46,699 nt of DNA from Devosia elaeis (lineage in GTDB: Bacteria; Pseudomonadota; Alphaproteobacteria; Rhizobiales; Devosiaceae), in contig NZ_LVVY01000080.1 in the NCBI RefSeq assembly GCF_001650025.1, positions 1-46,699 on the forward strand, written 5' to 3'. The translations under genes and the position numbers were made by a program. How positions within the stretch are numbered: the first letter of the stretch is position 1; every line of letters starts with the position of its first letter. Under the pieces are notes generated by a model, which worked only from the letters and a program-made list of their open reading frames with translations, did no database searches and was not told the DNA's origin. Of the stretch, positions 8,136 to 16,168 are shown one piece after another.

Positions 8136-8453
8136 GGCTTAAACGTGCAGTTTATCAGATGCTCGGCCGCGTCGAACATGTGCCTCAAGTTCTTATCCAA
8201 GCGCCAAAACTACCGCAAAATTCAGGATCGCCCACTCCTGGTATCGCTTGACCGGAGACGAGACGACCAGACGCTCACTGCGATGCTCCCCAGCGTCAAT
8301 GCACCAAGGCATATCGATTCACCAAGCGTCAACAAAGAGAGCGATAGGATCATTCTGGCCGCTCGTGGCGACCCGGTGGCGACCCAAGATGGAATTGCCA
8401 AGCGCCGCCAAGAGCCCTAAGCCAGATTATTCAGCGATTTCAATAGGAAGGAA
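8136..8453. other. Junction between accessory genes and tRNA-His
   Basis: About 318 bp with no gene I can support. A 91-codon frame at 8145-8420 lacks recognisable motifs. A tandem GGCGACCCGGTGGCGACCC lies near 8368. If an integrative element used the tRNA 3' end, its attachment core would lie at the right edge, and integrase remnants would be expected here; I cannot identify any. Confidence 0.4.
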
Positions 8454-8530
8454 TGGTACCGCCTCCCCGGATTGAACGGGGGACCTCTAGATCCACAATC
8501 TAGCGCTCTAACCAACTGAGCTAAGGCGGC
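8454..8530 (-). tRNA. tRNA-His (GTG anticodon)
   Basis: Read on the minus strand, the 77 nt fold as a full cloverleaf: acceptor GCCGCCT/AGGCGGT, D-arm GCTC...GAGC, anticodon stem CTAGA/TCTAG with loop TTGTGGA (anticodon GTG), T-arm CCCCG/CGGGG with TTCAATC, and encoded CCA (8456-8454). The first pair is G1-U72, the discriminator is A73 and the base before G1 would be a T in the DNA, so there is no genomic G-1. These are the known alphaproteobacterial tRNA-His traits. Confidence 0.97.
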
Positions 8531-8575
8531 AGAACCGAACGGGTGCGGCGCAGGGCGGCCCCGAAAACGGGCGGA

Positions 8576-8604
8576 ACATAGGTCGAGATGAACGACATGA
8601 CAAG
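8576..8604 (-). promoter_or_regulatory. Promoter of tRNA-His
   Basis: Minus-strand -35 CTTGTC (8604-8599) and -10 CTATGT (8581-8576) are separated by exactly 17 bp, close to the alphaproteobacterial housekeeping consensus CTTGAC/CTATAT. Transcription would start about 35-40 nt before the mature tRNA. Confidence 0.6.
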
Positions 8605-8824
8605 CACCGATTTTATCCTGTGGACAGCAGGCCAAATCCGCCCCGCCTTAAGGCTCCGGTGGCGGAAGCGGGCTTAACCATGCCAGCCATTGCGCCGTTC
8701 ACGCAGCTTTGTCGGGCTGGATTCCCCGAACCCGCCATTATATTGAAGAACACTTAAGGAACGCTGGGGCGTTTGTACCACTATGATACAGACCCCGGGC
8801 GGCACGACCGGAAACAGGCAGACT

Positions 8825-11359
8825 ATGAATGAGCCCTGGACCACATCGCCGACCGTGTTGCAGCATGCCGACGATGCGCGTCCGGCCTGGCTGTGGTCGG
8901 CCGATGGACAGCGCCTGATCTGGAGCAATGCGGCCGCCGATCTGTTCCAGGCCCGGCTGAAGAAGCACGGTCTCAAGCGCGCCGAGCCGGCCGTGCCGAT
9001 TAAGGGCCAGGTCGCCCGCATCATCCGGCTGGGGTCGAACGGGCGGTCGAGCCTGGCGCGGATCCAGTTCCTGGCCGGCGAAAAGCCCGTTTCCGCCACC
9101 TGCACCACCACGCCGCTCGCCTGGGAAGGCGGCGAGACGGCGCTGCTGATCGTAGCGGTCGACCCCATCGAGCCGGCCGTGCTGGCGGCGGCCGAGGACG
9201 AGAAGGCCCAATCCCCCGCCGCACCAGCAGAGATGCCCCCGGCCGAGCCGGAACCCGAAGCCTTGGCCGAACCCACCGGCGATATTCCGGTGATGGCGGA
9301 AGGCGATCCCAGCTATCAGCGCGAATTGCAGAGCTGGCAGGATGCCGATGCAGAAACGGTCTATGCGCCGGCCGCGCCGGACCTGCCGCCGGCCGCCGAC
9401 AATGACGCGCCGCAAGCCTGGGCCGAGGCGCTGGCCGACAATCCGGTCGAGGCGGCGCCCGCCGAAGCGGCCGAAGCCATGCCCGGCGCCGGCCGGCTCA
9501 GCGCACTGGTGGAGCGGCTGGCCGCCGACGAGGCGCTATACGCGCCCTTGACTGCGGCGGACGATTTTCCCCCGCCCGCACCCCAATCTCCCGATGAGGA
9601 TGGCCTCGAGGATGTGGACGGGCGCGAAGTGGCGCGGCTTTACCGGGTCACCGGCCGCGGCTTCTCCGCATCCGTGGTCGAGGACGCGGACGACGAAGAG
9701 GAAGTGGATGACTTCCTCCCTCCGCCCGGGGCGACGAAAGCCGAAACCGCCGATATTGATGGCCCGGCGGCGGATGATACCCCCCCGGCCCAGCCCGATG
9801 CCGAGGCGGTGGAGCGGGTCTCCCGCTACAATTTCGACGAGCTCTCCCGCATTCTGTCCGACCGCGTCGGCGAGCGCGGTCCGCCCAAGGCCGATATTCC
9901 GCTGCCGGCGCCGCAGACCCCGCCCGGGGCGCTGATCAATCTGGGTGGCGAAACGCTGGTGCTCAACCGCCTGCCGCTGGGCATATTGGTGTTCCGCGAC
10001 CAGCAGGTGCTGTTCGCCAATCGCGCCATTACCGAAATGGTGGGCTACGATTCGGCCGAAAGCCTGCGCGAGGCCGGGCTTGCGGCCGTGTTCCCGACCA
10101 CGGGCGAAGACGGGCACGAGGCGGGGCCGGTCAACCATCTGGTGCAGCGCGACGGCACGCTGGTGCCGGTCACTGCGCGGCTGCAATCCATTTCCTGGCA
10201 GGGCCGCCCGGCCCTGATGCTCTCGGCCAGCACCACCGAAGTGCGGACGGGCCATGAGGAGGCGGTGCGCGCCTTCGCCCAGACCTTCGCCGATCTGCGG
10301 GGCGACGGCTTTTTCGAGACCAATCGGTCCGGTGCCGTCAGCGCGGCCAGCGCCATGGCACTGGCCTTTCTCGGCGGCGGCAAGCCGATGATCGGCAAGC
10401 CGCTTTCGGCCCTGGTCGGCGCCGACGACGTGCTGGCGCTGCAGGCCTTCCTCGAGCGGCCCGCCCGCTTTGCCGAAACGGCCCGGCCCAGCCTGCCGCT
10501 GCGCTCCGCCGATGGACGCGCCGATATCCTGCTCTTCGCGCTGGGACAGGCCGGGGTGGTCAGTGGCTATTTCGGCTTCGTGCATGCCCGCGAGGCGGCG
10601 CCGCCGGCGCGGATCGGGGGACCCACCGATATCGATCCGGCCCTGCTGGCGCGGATCAGCCGCGGGGTCCGGCGCCCGCTCAACACCATTGTGGGCTTTT
10701 CCGATCTCATCCAGTCCAAAGCCTTCGGCGCGCTCGGCAATGAGCGCTATGAAGGCTATGCCGAGGACATCGCCCGCGCCGGGCGCGAAATCGCCGCGCT
10801 GGTGGACGAGCTCGACGATTATGCGCGGCTGCGCGACGGGCGCTACCTGCCGCAGCGGGCCAGCCTCGACCTCACGGACCTCTTGGAAAACTGCGTGCTG
10901 CGCATTCGCGACCAGGCCAATGCCGGGCGCGTCATCGTGCGCAATGCCATTTCCGAAAGCCTGCCCCGCGTCACCGCCGACCGCGCCTCGCTGGCGCAGG
11001 CGGTGCTGAACCTGCTGGCCAGCGCCATCGACCAGACGCCGATGGGCGGGGCGGTGATCATCTCCGCGCAACGGCTCGATGACGGTGCCATCGCCATTCA
11101 CGTGCGCGACAGTTCCGCCCATGCGGTGGACATGGCCGAGCGCTTCGTGGTGTTCCGCGATGGGGTGGACCGCGACGGACAGGTGCTGACGCCGATCCGC
11201 TCCAGCGTCGGGCTGGCGCTGACGCGCTCGCTGCTGGCGGTCAATGCCGTCTCGCTTTCGGTCGATCCGGCCGGGGCCGAGGGCCTGCTGTTCACGCTCA
11301 AAATCCCCGCCGACCTCGTGGACGAGCGGCCGGCGCTGCGGCAGCCCGAAGAAAAATAA
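8825..11359 (+). CDS. PAS-domain protein with degenerate histidine-kinase core
   Basis: An 844-aa protein (858 if the upstream ATG 8783 is used; neither start has a strong RBS). It shows a PAS-like N-terminus, a long acidic Ala/Pro/Glu-rich linker (about 115-350), a PAS domain near 375-480 (PLGILVFRDQQVLFANRA), a second PAS-like segment, then a DHp-like part and an ATPase-like part. The DHp segment keeps the PleC/DivJ/PdhS-family pattern RPLNTIVGFSDLI...FGALGNERY, but the usual S-H-E-L-R-T-P reads S-R-G-V-R-R-P, so the phosphoacceptor His is gone (about residue 613). The N-box Asn (LLASAID) and the G1 glycines (DSSAHAV) are also missing. It is likely a signalling scaffold or modulator, in the manner of DivL, rather than an active kinase. 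Confidence 0.82.
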   Translation: MNEPWTTSPTVLQHADDARPAWLWSADGQRLIWSNAAADLFQARLKKHGLKRAEPAVPIKGQVARIIRLGSNGRSSLARIQFLAGEKPVSATCTTTPLAWEGGETALLIVAVDPIEPAVLAAAEDEKAQSPAAPAEMPPAEPEPEALAEPTGDIPVMAEGDPSYQRELQSWQDADAETVYAPAAPDLPPAADNDAPQAWAEALADNPVEAAPAEAAEAMPGAGRLSALVERLAADEALYAPLTAADDFPPPAPQSPDEDGLEDVDGREVARLYRVTGRGFSASVVEDADDEEEVDDFLPPPGATKAETADIDGPAADDTPPAQPDAEAVERVSRYNFDELSRILSDRVGERGPPKADIPLPAPQTPPGALINLGGETLVLNRLPLGILVFRDQQVLFANRAITEMVGYDSAESLREAGLAAVFPTTGEDGHEAGPVNHLVQRDGTLVPVTARLQSISWQGRPALMLSASTTEVRTGHEEAVRAFAQTFADLRGDGFFETNRSGAVSAASAMALAFLGGGKPMIGKPLSALVGADDVLALQAFLERPARFAETARPSLPLRSADGRADILLFALGQAGVVSGYFGFVHAREAAPPARIGGPTDIDPALLARISRGVRRPLNTIVGFSDLIQSKAFGALGNERYEGYAEDIARAGREIAALVDELDDYARLRDGRYLPQRASLDLTDLLENCVLRIRDQANAGRVIVRNAISESLPRVTADRASLAQAVLNLLASAIDQTPMGGAVIISAQRLDDGAIAIHVRDSSAHAVDMAERFVVFRDGVDRDGQVLTPIRSSVGLALTRSLLAVNAVSLSVDPAGAEGLLFTLKIPADLVDERPALRQPEEK

Positions 11360-11361
11360 GA

Positions 11362-11389
11362 TTTTCAGCGTCAGCTAATAGGCTGAAAA
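11362..11389. terminator. Inverted repeat just after the PAS gene
   Basis: TTTTCAGC (11362-11369) and GCTGAAAA (11382-11389) form a perfect 8-bp stem around a 12-nt loop, starting 2 bp after the stop codon. It may be a terminator, though the tract after it is not T-rich, or an operator for the downstream iron-type gene. Confidence 0.4.
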
Positions 11390-11390
11390 T

Positions 11391-11414
11391 ACTGGAATAT
11401 CGCCATCCAGTTTT
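11391..11414 (+). terminator. Hairpin followed by TTTT
   Basis: ACTGGA (11391-11396) pairs with TCCAGT (11406-11411) and the stem runs into TTTT (11411-11414). It is a modest intrinsic-terminator candidate for the PAS gene, in tandem with the inverted repeat immediately upstream. Confidence 0.4.
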
Positions 11415-11528
11415 GAACGGTTCTAGCCTATAAGCATTTGTTTTTATTGGCTTTATTGACTTTATCTCCTACGCCCGCCATTAAGCGACCGTCACACGGG
11501 CCCTTGACCCCCGATGCAGGAGAAACAG

Positions 11529-12575
11529 ATGACCAAGACTGCGCACATTTTCGGTGCCCTTCTGGCCACCACCATTCTGTGCGGCGTTGCCGCACCCGCC
11601 TTCGCCCAGAGCGGCGAAGTCAATATCTACAGCTATCGCGAGCAGAGCCTGCTCCAGCCGCTGCTGGACAAATTCACCGCCGAGACCGGTATCAAGGCCA
11701 ATGTGCTCTATGCCGGCGATGGCCTGCTGGATCGTGTCGAGGCCGAGGGCGAGCTCTCGCCGGCCGACGTCGTGCTCACCGTCGATATCGGCAACCTGGT
11801 CAGCGCCGAGGAAAAAGGCCTGACCCAGCCGATCACCACGCCCGTCCTCGAGGAGCGCGTGCCGGAAGCCTTCCGCGACGACGATGCCAACTGGACCGCC
11901 CTGTCGCTGCGCAGCCGCGTCTTCTACGTTTCCAAGGACCGGGTCGACGCCACCGCGCTCACCTATGAAGACCTGGCCTCGGACGAGTGGAAGGGCCGCA
12001 TCTGCACCCGCACCGGCACCCATGCCTACAATATCGGCCTGATCGCCCATTACATCGCCGCCAATGGCGAGGAAAAGGCCCGCGAATGGCTGGCCGGCGT
12101 GCGCGACAACCTGGCCTTCCCGCCGACCGGCAATGATCGCGTGCAGGTCAAGTCCATCCTCGAAGGCTCGTGCGACCTGGCTATCGTCAACACCTATTAC
12201 ATGGGTGCGATGCTCAACAACGAAGCCGAGCCGGAGCAGAAGGACTGGGCCAGTTCCGCCCGCATCATCTATCCCGACGCCGAAGGCGAAGGCACCCAGG
12301 TGAACGTGGCCGGCGGCTTCATCGCCAAGCATGCGCCCAATGCCGAGAACGCCAATGCGCTGATCGCCTTCCTGCTCTCGGACGAGGCACAGTCGATCTA
12401 TGCCGACACCAATTACGAATTCCCCGTGGTGCCGGGCGCCCCGATCAACGAGCTGGTGGCGAGCTGGGGCGAACTCAAGGCCTCCGACGTGCCGCTGACC
12501 GAAGTCGCCGCCAACCGCGCCCTCGCCGCGCAATTGGTGGACGAGCTGAAGTTCGACGAAGGCCCGCAGAACTAA
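11529..12575 (+). CDS. Ferric-iron-type ABC transporter substrate-binding protein
   Basis: A 348-aa periplasmic protein of the FbpA/FutA/AfuA group. Signal peptide: THIFGALLATTILCGV-type core ending in AFA/Q (about residue 27). The mature part opens with VNIYSYREQSLLQPLL and contains the paired tyrosines in NTYYMGAM, the iron-binding position in ferric binding proteins. The ATG at 11529 has GGAG six bases upstream. The fused permease follows at 12728, so the two form a transporter, but no ATPase gene is next to them. Ferric iron is the likeliest ligand; related proteins can also bind other ligands. Confidence 0.88.
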   Translation: MTKTAHIFGALLATTILCGVAAPAFAQSGEVNIYSYREQSLLQPLLDKFTAETGIKANVLYAGDGLLDRVEAEGELSPADVVLTVDIGNLVSAEEKGLTQPITTPVLEERVPEAFRDDDANWTALSLRSRVFYVSKDRVDATALTYEDLASDEWKGRICTRTGTHAYNIGLIAHYIAANGEEKAREWLAGVRDNLAFPPTGNDRVQVKSILEGSCDLAIVNTYYMGAMLNNEAEPEQKDWASSARIIYPDAEGEGTQVNVAGGFIAKHAPNAENANALIAFLLSDEAQSIYADTNYEFPVVPGAPINELVASWGELKASDVPLTEVAANRALAAQLVDELKFDEGPQN

Positions 12576-12627
12576 GACGCTTGCGCTGACGCAGGGTGGA
12601 GAACTCATATCTGTTCTCCACCCACCA

Positions 12628-12712
12628 CTCGTCACCCTCGGGCTTGACCCGAGGGTTCTTGCCGGATCCTCCCCACGTGAAGACCCCTCGGGGCAAGCCC
12701 GAGGGTGACGAG
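12628..12712. repeat. 85-bp palindromic intergenic repeat (CTCGTCACCC type)
   Basis: An imperfect palindrome: CTCGTCACCCTCGGGCTTG at the left mirrors CAAGCCCGAGGGTGACGAG at the right, with inner CCGAGGG/CCCCTCGG pairing. A short single relative is at 36714. It ends 15 bp before the permease start codon. Confidence 0.85.
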
Positions 12713-12727
12713 CGGTGAAGGAGGCGA

Positions 12728-14443
12728 GTGGCGCGAAGGAGCCGGCGGTTCAGCGTTCGAATTGAGACGGAGTGGAGTTTTGGCATAACAGTCGGCACCA
12801 CACAGAAAAAATACGAGCGGACCGGCGGGGCTTTTGCCCTGCCGGTCCTGCCGCTTGTGCTGGTGCTCGTGGTGGGCGTGCCCATCATCTGGCTCACCAT
12901 TGCCGCCTTTGGGGCGCTGGGTACGGGCAGCAATGGCCTCACCGCCACGATGCTGCCCACCGCCTTGCGGGAAACCGGGCTGCTGATGATCTCGGTCGGC
13001 CTGATCACCGGCGCGGCGGGCCTCGCCGCGGCCTGGCTCGTCACCCATTACGATTTTCCGCTGCGGCGCTTCTTCGACTGGGCCCTGGTGCTGCCGCTGG
13101 CCGTGCCGACTTATCTGGCGGCCTATGCCTATGTCGAATTCCTCGACTTTACCGGCCCGATCCAGACCCTCATCCGAGAAATCACCGGCGCGACCACGGT
13201 GCGCGACTACTGGTTCCCCAATATCAAGAGCAATTGGGGCGCGGTGCTGGTGCTGTCGGCCGTGCTCTATCCCTATACCTATGTCGCCTGCCGCGCCTTC
13301 TTTCTCATGCAATCGACCTCGCTTAGCATCGCGGCGCGGACGCTGGGGGCCAATGGCGCACGCACCTTCTTTTCGGTGGTCCTGCCCATTTCCCGCCCGG
13401 CGCTGGTCGTCGGCATGACGCTGGCGATGATGGAAGTGGTCAACGATCTCGGGGCCGTGCAATATTTCGGCGTCAATTCCATCACCGCCATCATCTATTC
13501 CACCTGGATCAACCGCTCCGATTTCGGCGGCGCGGCGCAATTGGCGGTCACCGTGGTGCTGGTCATCGGCCTGCTCATCATCGCCGAGCAGCGGGCCCGG
13601 CGGAACCGCGCCTATAGCGCCCAGCGCGACAGCCGCGTGCCCCCGGCGCGCGAAATCCTGACCGGCCGGCGCCGCGTGCTGGCCCTGGCTTTCTGCACCG
13701 CGCTCTTCGGCTTCGGCTTCGGCATCCCGGCGGGGGAATTGTTCTATCTTTCGGTGCGTCTCTACCATCCCGAGACCCTGGCCCTGATGGTGAATGCCCT
13801 GGTTCCCACGATCAGCCTGGCCGGCGCGGGCGCCGTGGTCACCGTGGCTTTCGGCCTGTTGGCGGCGCGACTGGGCGAGCGGCCGGGCACGACCTCCGGC
13901 CTCATCCGCATCGCCACTTTGGGCTATGCCATTCCCGGCACGGTGCTCGCCCTGGGCCTGCTGCAGCCACTGGGCCAGGCCGATCTCTGGTTCAACCGCA
14001 TGACCATGGCGCTGTTCGACTGGCGGCCGGGGCTGATCCTCTCCGGCTCCATGGCGGCCCTTGTCTATGTCTATGCCATCCGCTTTCTCGCGGTCAGCCA
14101 TTCGACGCTGGATGCGGCGATGAGGAAGCGCGGCCGCGCCATGCTCGATGCCAGCCGGGCGCTGGGCGCGAGCCGGATGCGCACGTTCCTCCGCATCGAC
14201 CTGCCGACGCTCTCGCCCGCCATTCTCTCGGCCGCCATGCTGGTCTTCGTGGAAATCGTCAAGGAATTGCCGGCCACCCTGCTGCTGCGCCCGCTGGGCG
14301 TGGAAACCCTGGCGACGCTGATCTATTCGCGCGCCAATGTCGGGCTGTTCGCCCAGGCGGCCCTGCCGGCGCTCTGCATCGTGCTGGCCGGAACGATCCC
14401 GGTCATTCTTGCTTCCTGGGCGGGGGATAGGCGAAAAGTTTGA
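12728..14443 (+). CDS. Ferric-iron-type ABC transporter permease, fused two-domain
   Basis: A 571-aa membrane protein with two BPD_transp_1 halves and about twelve hydrophobic segments; EAA-type loops are seen at AARTLGANGARTFFSVVLPI in the first half and DASRALGASRMRTFLRIDLP in the second. It forms the channel for the binding protein encoded upstream. The start is a GTG at 12728 with AAGGAGG four bases before it; no ATG lies in frame near the conserved part, and the first 30 residues are poorly conserved in character. The preceding 85-bp repeat may have replaced the original leader. No ATPase gene follows, the next genes being a peptide transporter. Confidence 0.88.
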   Translation: MARRSRRFSVRIETEWSFGITVGTTQKKYERTGGAFALPVLPLVLVLVVGVPIIWLTIAAFGALGTGSNGLTATMLPTALRETGLLMISVGLITGAAGLAAAWLVTHYDFPLRRFFDWALVLPLAVPTYLAAYAYVEFLDFTGPIQTLIREITGATTVRDYWFPNIKSNWGAVLVLSAVLYPYTYVACRAFFLMQSTSLSIAARTLGANGARTFFSVVLPISRPALVVGMTLAMMEVVNDLGAVQYFGVNSITAIIYSTWINRSDFGGAAQLAVTVVLVIGLLIIAEQRARRNRAYSAQRDSRVPPAREILTGRRRVLALAFCTALFGFGFGIPAGELFYLSVRLYHPETLALMVNALVPTISLAGAGAVVTVAFGLLAARLGERPGTTSGLIRIATLGYAIPGTVLALGLLQPLGQADLWFNRMTMALFDWRPGLILSGSMAALVYVYAIRFLAVSHSTLDAAMRKRGRAMLDASRALGASRMRTFLRIDLPTLSPAILSAAMLVFVEIVKELPATLLLRPLGVETLATLIYSRANVGLFAQAALPALCIVLAGTIPVILASWAGDRRKV

Positions 14444-14530
14444 CGCTGCGGGCAGGTGCGCCCGCAATGCATTCTGGCCTATATCTATTGTCCGAAAGCG
14501 GCAGTGCCGCCCCGGCTCGAGGAGAAGACG

Positions 14531-16009
14531 ATGAACGTGACCAAGCCCCTGGCCCTGGCCGCCACAGCCCTGCTATTGGCCACCGGCGCCGCCTGGGCGC
14601 AATCGAGCGAGGTGCGCATCGGCGTGGCGCTCGAACCGCCGGCGCTCGACCCCACGGCGGGCGCGGCGGAAGCCATCGACGTCGTCGTCTACCAGAACAT
14701 CTTCGAGGGCCTGACCCGCATCGACCAGAACGGCGCCGTGCAGCCGGGCCTGGCGGAAAGCTGGGAGATCGCCGAAGACGGGCTGACCTATACTTTCTCC
14801 CTCCACGAGGGGATCACCTTCCACGACGGCACCGGCTTCGACGCCGAAGACGTTAAGTTTACCTTCGATCGCATCCTGGCCGAAGACAGCGTCAATGCGC
14901 AGAAGGCGCTCTACGAGCCCATCGCGGCGGTCAATGTCGTCGATCCGCAGACGGTGGAATTCCAGCTGTCGCGGCCCGATGGCTTGTTCCTGTTCAATCT
15001 GGGCCGCGGCGATGCCGTCATCGTCGCCCCGGAAAGCGCCGACAACAATGCCAGCGAGCCGATCGGCACCGGGCCTTTCGCCTTCGTGCAATGGGATCGC
15101 GGCAGCCGCGTCATCCTCGAACGCTACGAGCCCTATTGGGGCGAGGCGCCGGCCTTGACCAAGGCCACCTATCTCTTCATTTCCGACACCGCCACGCTCA
15201 CCAATGCGCTGCTGGCCGGGGATGTCGACGGCACCAATAATTTCGCGCCCGAAGCCCTGGCCGTGTTCGAGAACAATCCGCAATTCAAGGTGCTGGTGGG
15301 CTCCACCGAGGGCGAAACGATCCTGGGCACCAACAATGCCAAGGAGCCGTTCAGCGACCTGCGCGTGCGCCAGGCCATGGCCCACGCGCTCAATCGCCAG
15401 GAAATCATCGACGGCGCCACCTATGGCTATGGCGTGCCCATCGGCAGCCATTTCGCGCCCCACCATCCCTATTATCTCGACCTGACCGGAACCTATCCCT
15501 ACGATCCGGACGCAGCCAAGGCGCTGCTGGCCGAGGCCGGCTATCCGGACGGCTTTTCGGCGACGCTGAAACTGCCGCCCGTCGCCTATGCGCGGCTGTC
15601 GGGTCAGATCATCGCCAGCCAGTTCGCCCAGGTCGGCATCAAGCTCGAGCTCATCAGCATGGAATGGGCGCAATGGCTGGAAGACGTGCTCGGCAACAAG
15701 GATTTCGACCTCACCATCGTTGCCCATGTCGAGCCCTTCGACATTGGCATCTATGCCGACCCCAATTATTATTTCGGCTATGACAATCCTGACGTCCAGG
15801 CCCTCAACGAGACGCTTAATGCCACGATCGACGAGGGTGAACGCCAGCGCATCGCCCAGGAAGTCCAGACCATCATCGCCGAGGACGCGGTCAACGGCTA
15901 TCTGTTCGAGCTGGCGCAGACCGGGGTGTGGAACGCCAAGCTCGACGGCATGTGGCAGAACGCCCCCATCGAGGGCGTGGTGCTGCGCGATATCCACTGG
16001 GTGGAATAG
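14531..16009 (+). CDS. Peptide/opine-type ABC transporter substrate-binding protein (SBP_bac_5)
   Basis: A 492-aa periplasmic protein with signal peptide (LALAATALLLATGAAWAQ) and family-5 features: PPALDPTAGAAEAIDVVVYQ near the mature N-terminus, LAESWEIAEDGLTYTF, and VRQAMAHALNRQEI. ATG 14531 is preceded by GGAG at six bases. It delivers a peptide, glutathione-like or related solute to the permeases encoded downstream. A repeat of about 120 bp separates it from the first permease gene. Family 5 proteins also carry nickel and sugars, so the ligand is open. Confidence 0.9.
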   Translation: MNVTKPLALAATALLLATGAAWAQSSEVRIGVALEPPALDPTAGAAEAIDVVVYQNIFEGLTRIDQNGAVQPGLAESWEIAEDGLTYTFSLHEGITFHDGTGFDAEDVKFTFDRILAEDSVNAQKALYEPIAAVNVVDPQTVEFQLSRPDGLFLFNLGRGDAVIVAPESADNNASEPIGTGPFAFVQWDRGSRVILERYEPYWGEAPALTKATYLFISDTATLTNALLAGDVDGTNNFAPEALAVFENNPQFKVLVGSTEGETILGTNNAKEPFSDLRVRQAMAHALNRQEIIDGATYGYGVPIGSHFAPHHPYYLDLTGTYPYDPDAAKALLAEAGYPDGFSATLKLPPVAYARLSGQIIASQFAQVGIKLELISMEWAQWLEDVLGNKDFDLTIVAHVEPFDIGIYADPNYYFGYDNPDVQALNETLNATIDEGERQRIAQEVQTIIAEDAVNGYLFELAQTGVWNAKLDGMWQNAPIEGVVLRDIHWVE

Positions 16010-16030
16010 GGCGGGTATCCGGGCTCTCAT

Positions 16031-16147
16031 CCCCCCACCCCAACCCTCCCCGCAAGGGGGAGGGTGCCAGGCCGGTGATTGCTGCCGAAGCGCGCCACAA
16101 ACGCGATGCGACACCTCCCCCCTTGCGGGGGAGGCCGGGAGGGGGGG
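16031..16147. repeat. GC-rich palindromic repeat pair (CCCTCCCC...GGGGAGGG family)
   Basis: Two hairpin units, CCCTCCCCGCAAGGGGGAGGG and CCTCCCCCCTTGCGGGGGAGG plus a GGGAGGGGGG tail, lie between the binding protein and permease genes. The same family occurs at 23357, 25284, 30584, 38240, 38648 and 38755. Confidence 0.8.
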
Positions 16148-16168
16148 CAGCCGCGCCCCGGTTTCCCC

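Noticed and set aside
9536..11122. A 528-codon minus-strand frame opposite the PAS gene
   Set aside because: The product has no domain pattern and the plus strand carries a coherent PAS/kinase-like protein, so it is a shadow frame.
11360..11528. Possible RirA, Fur or Irr iron box upstream of the ferric-type binding protein
   Set aside because: The region has two hairpins and AT-rich stretches, but nothing I can match convincingly to TGA-N9-TCA or to an ICE box.
12632..14467. A 611-codon minus-strand frame opposite the ferric-type permease
   Set aside because: Low-complexity Arg/Gln/Asp/His-rich product; the plus strand encodes a clear two-domain permease.
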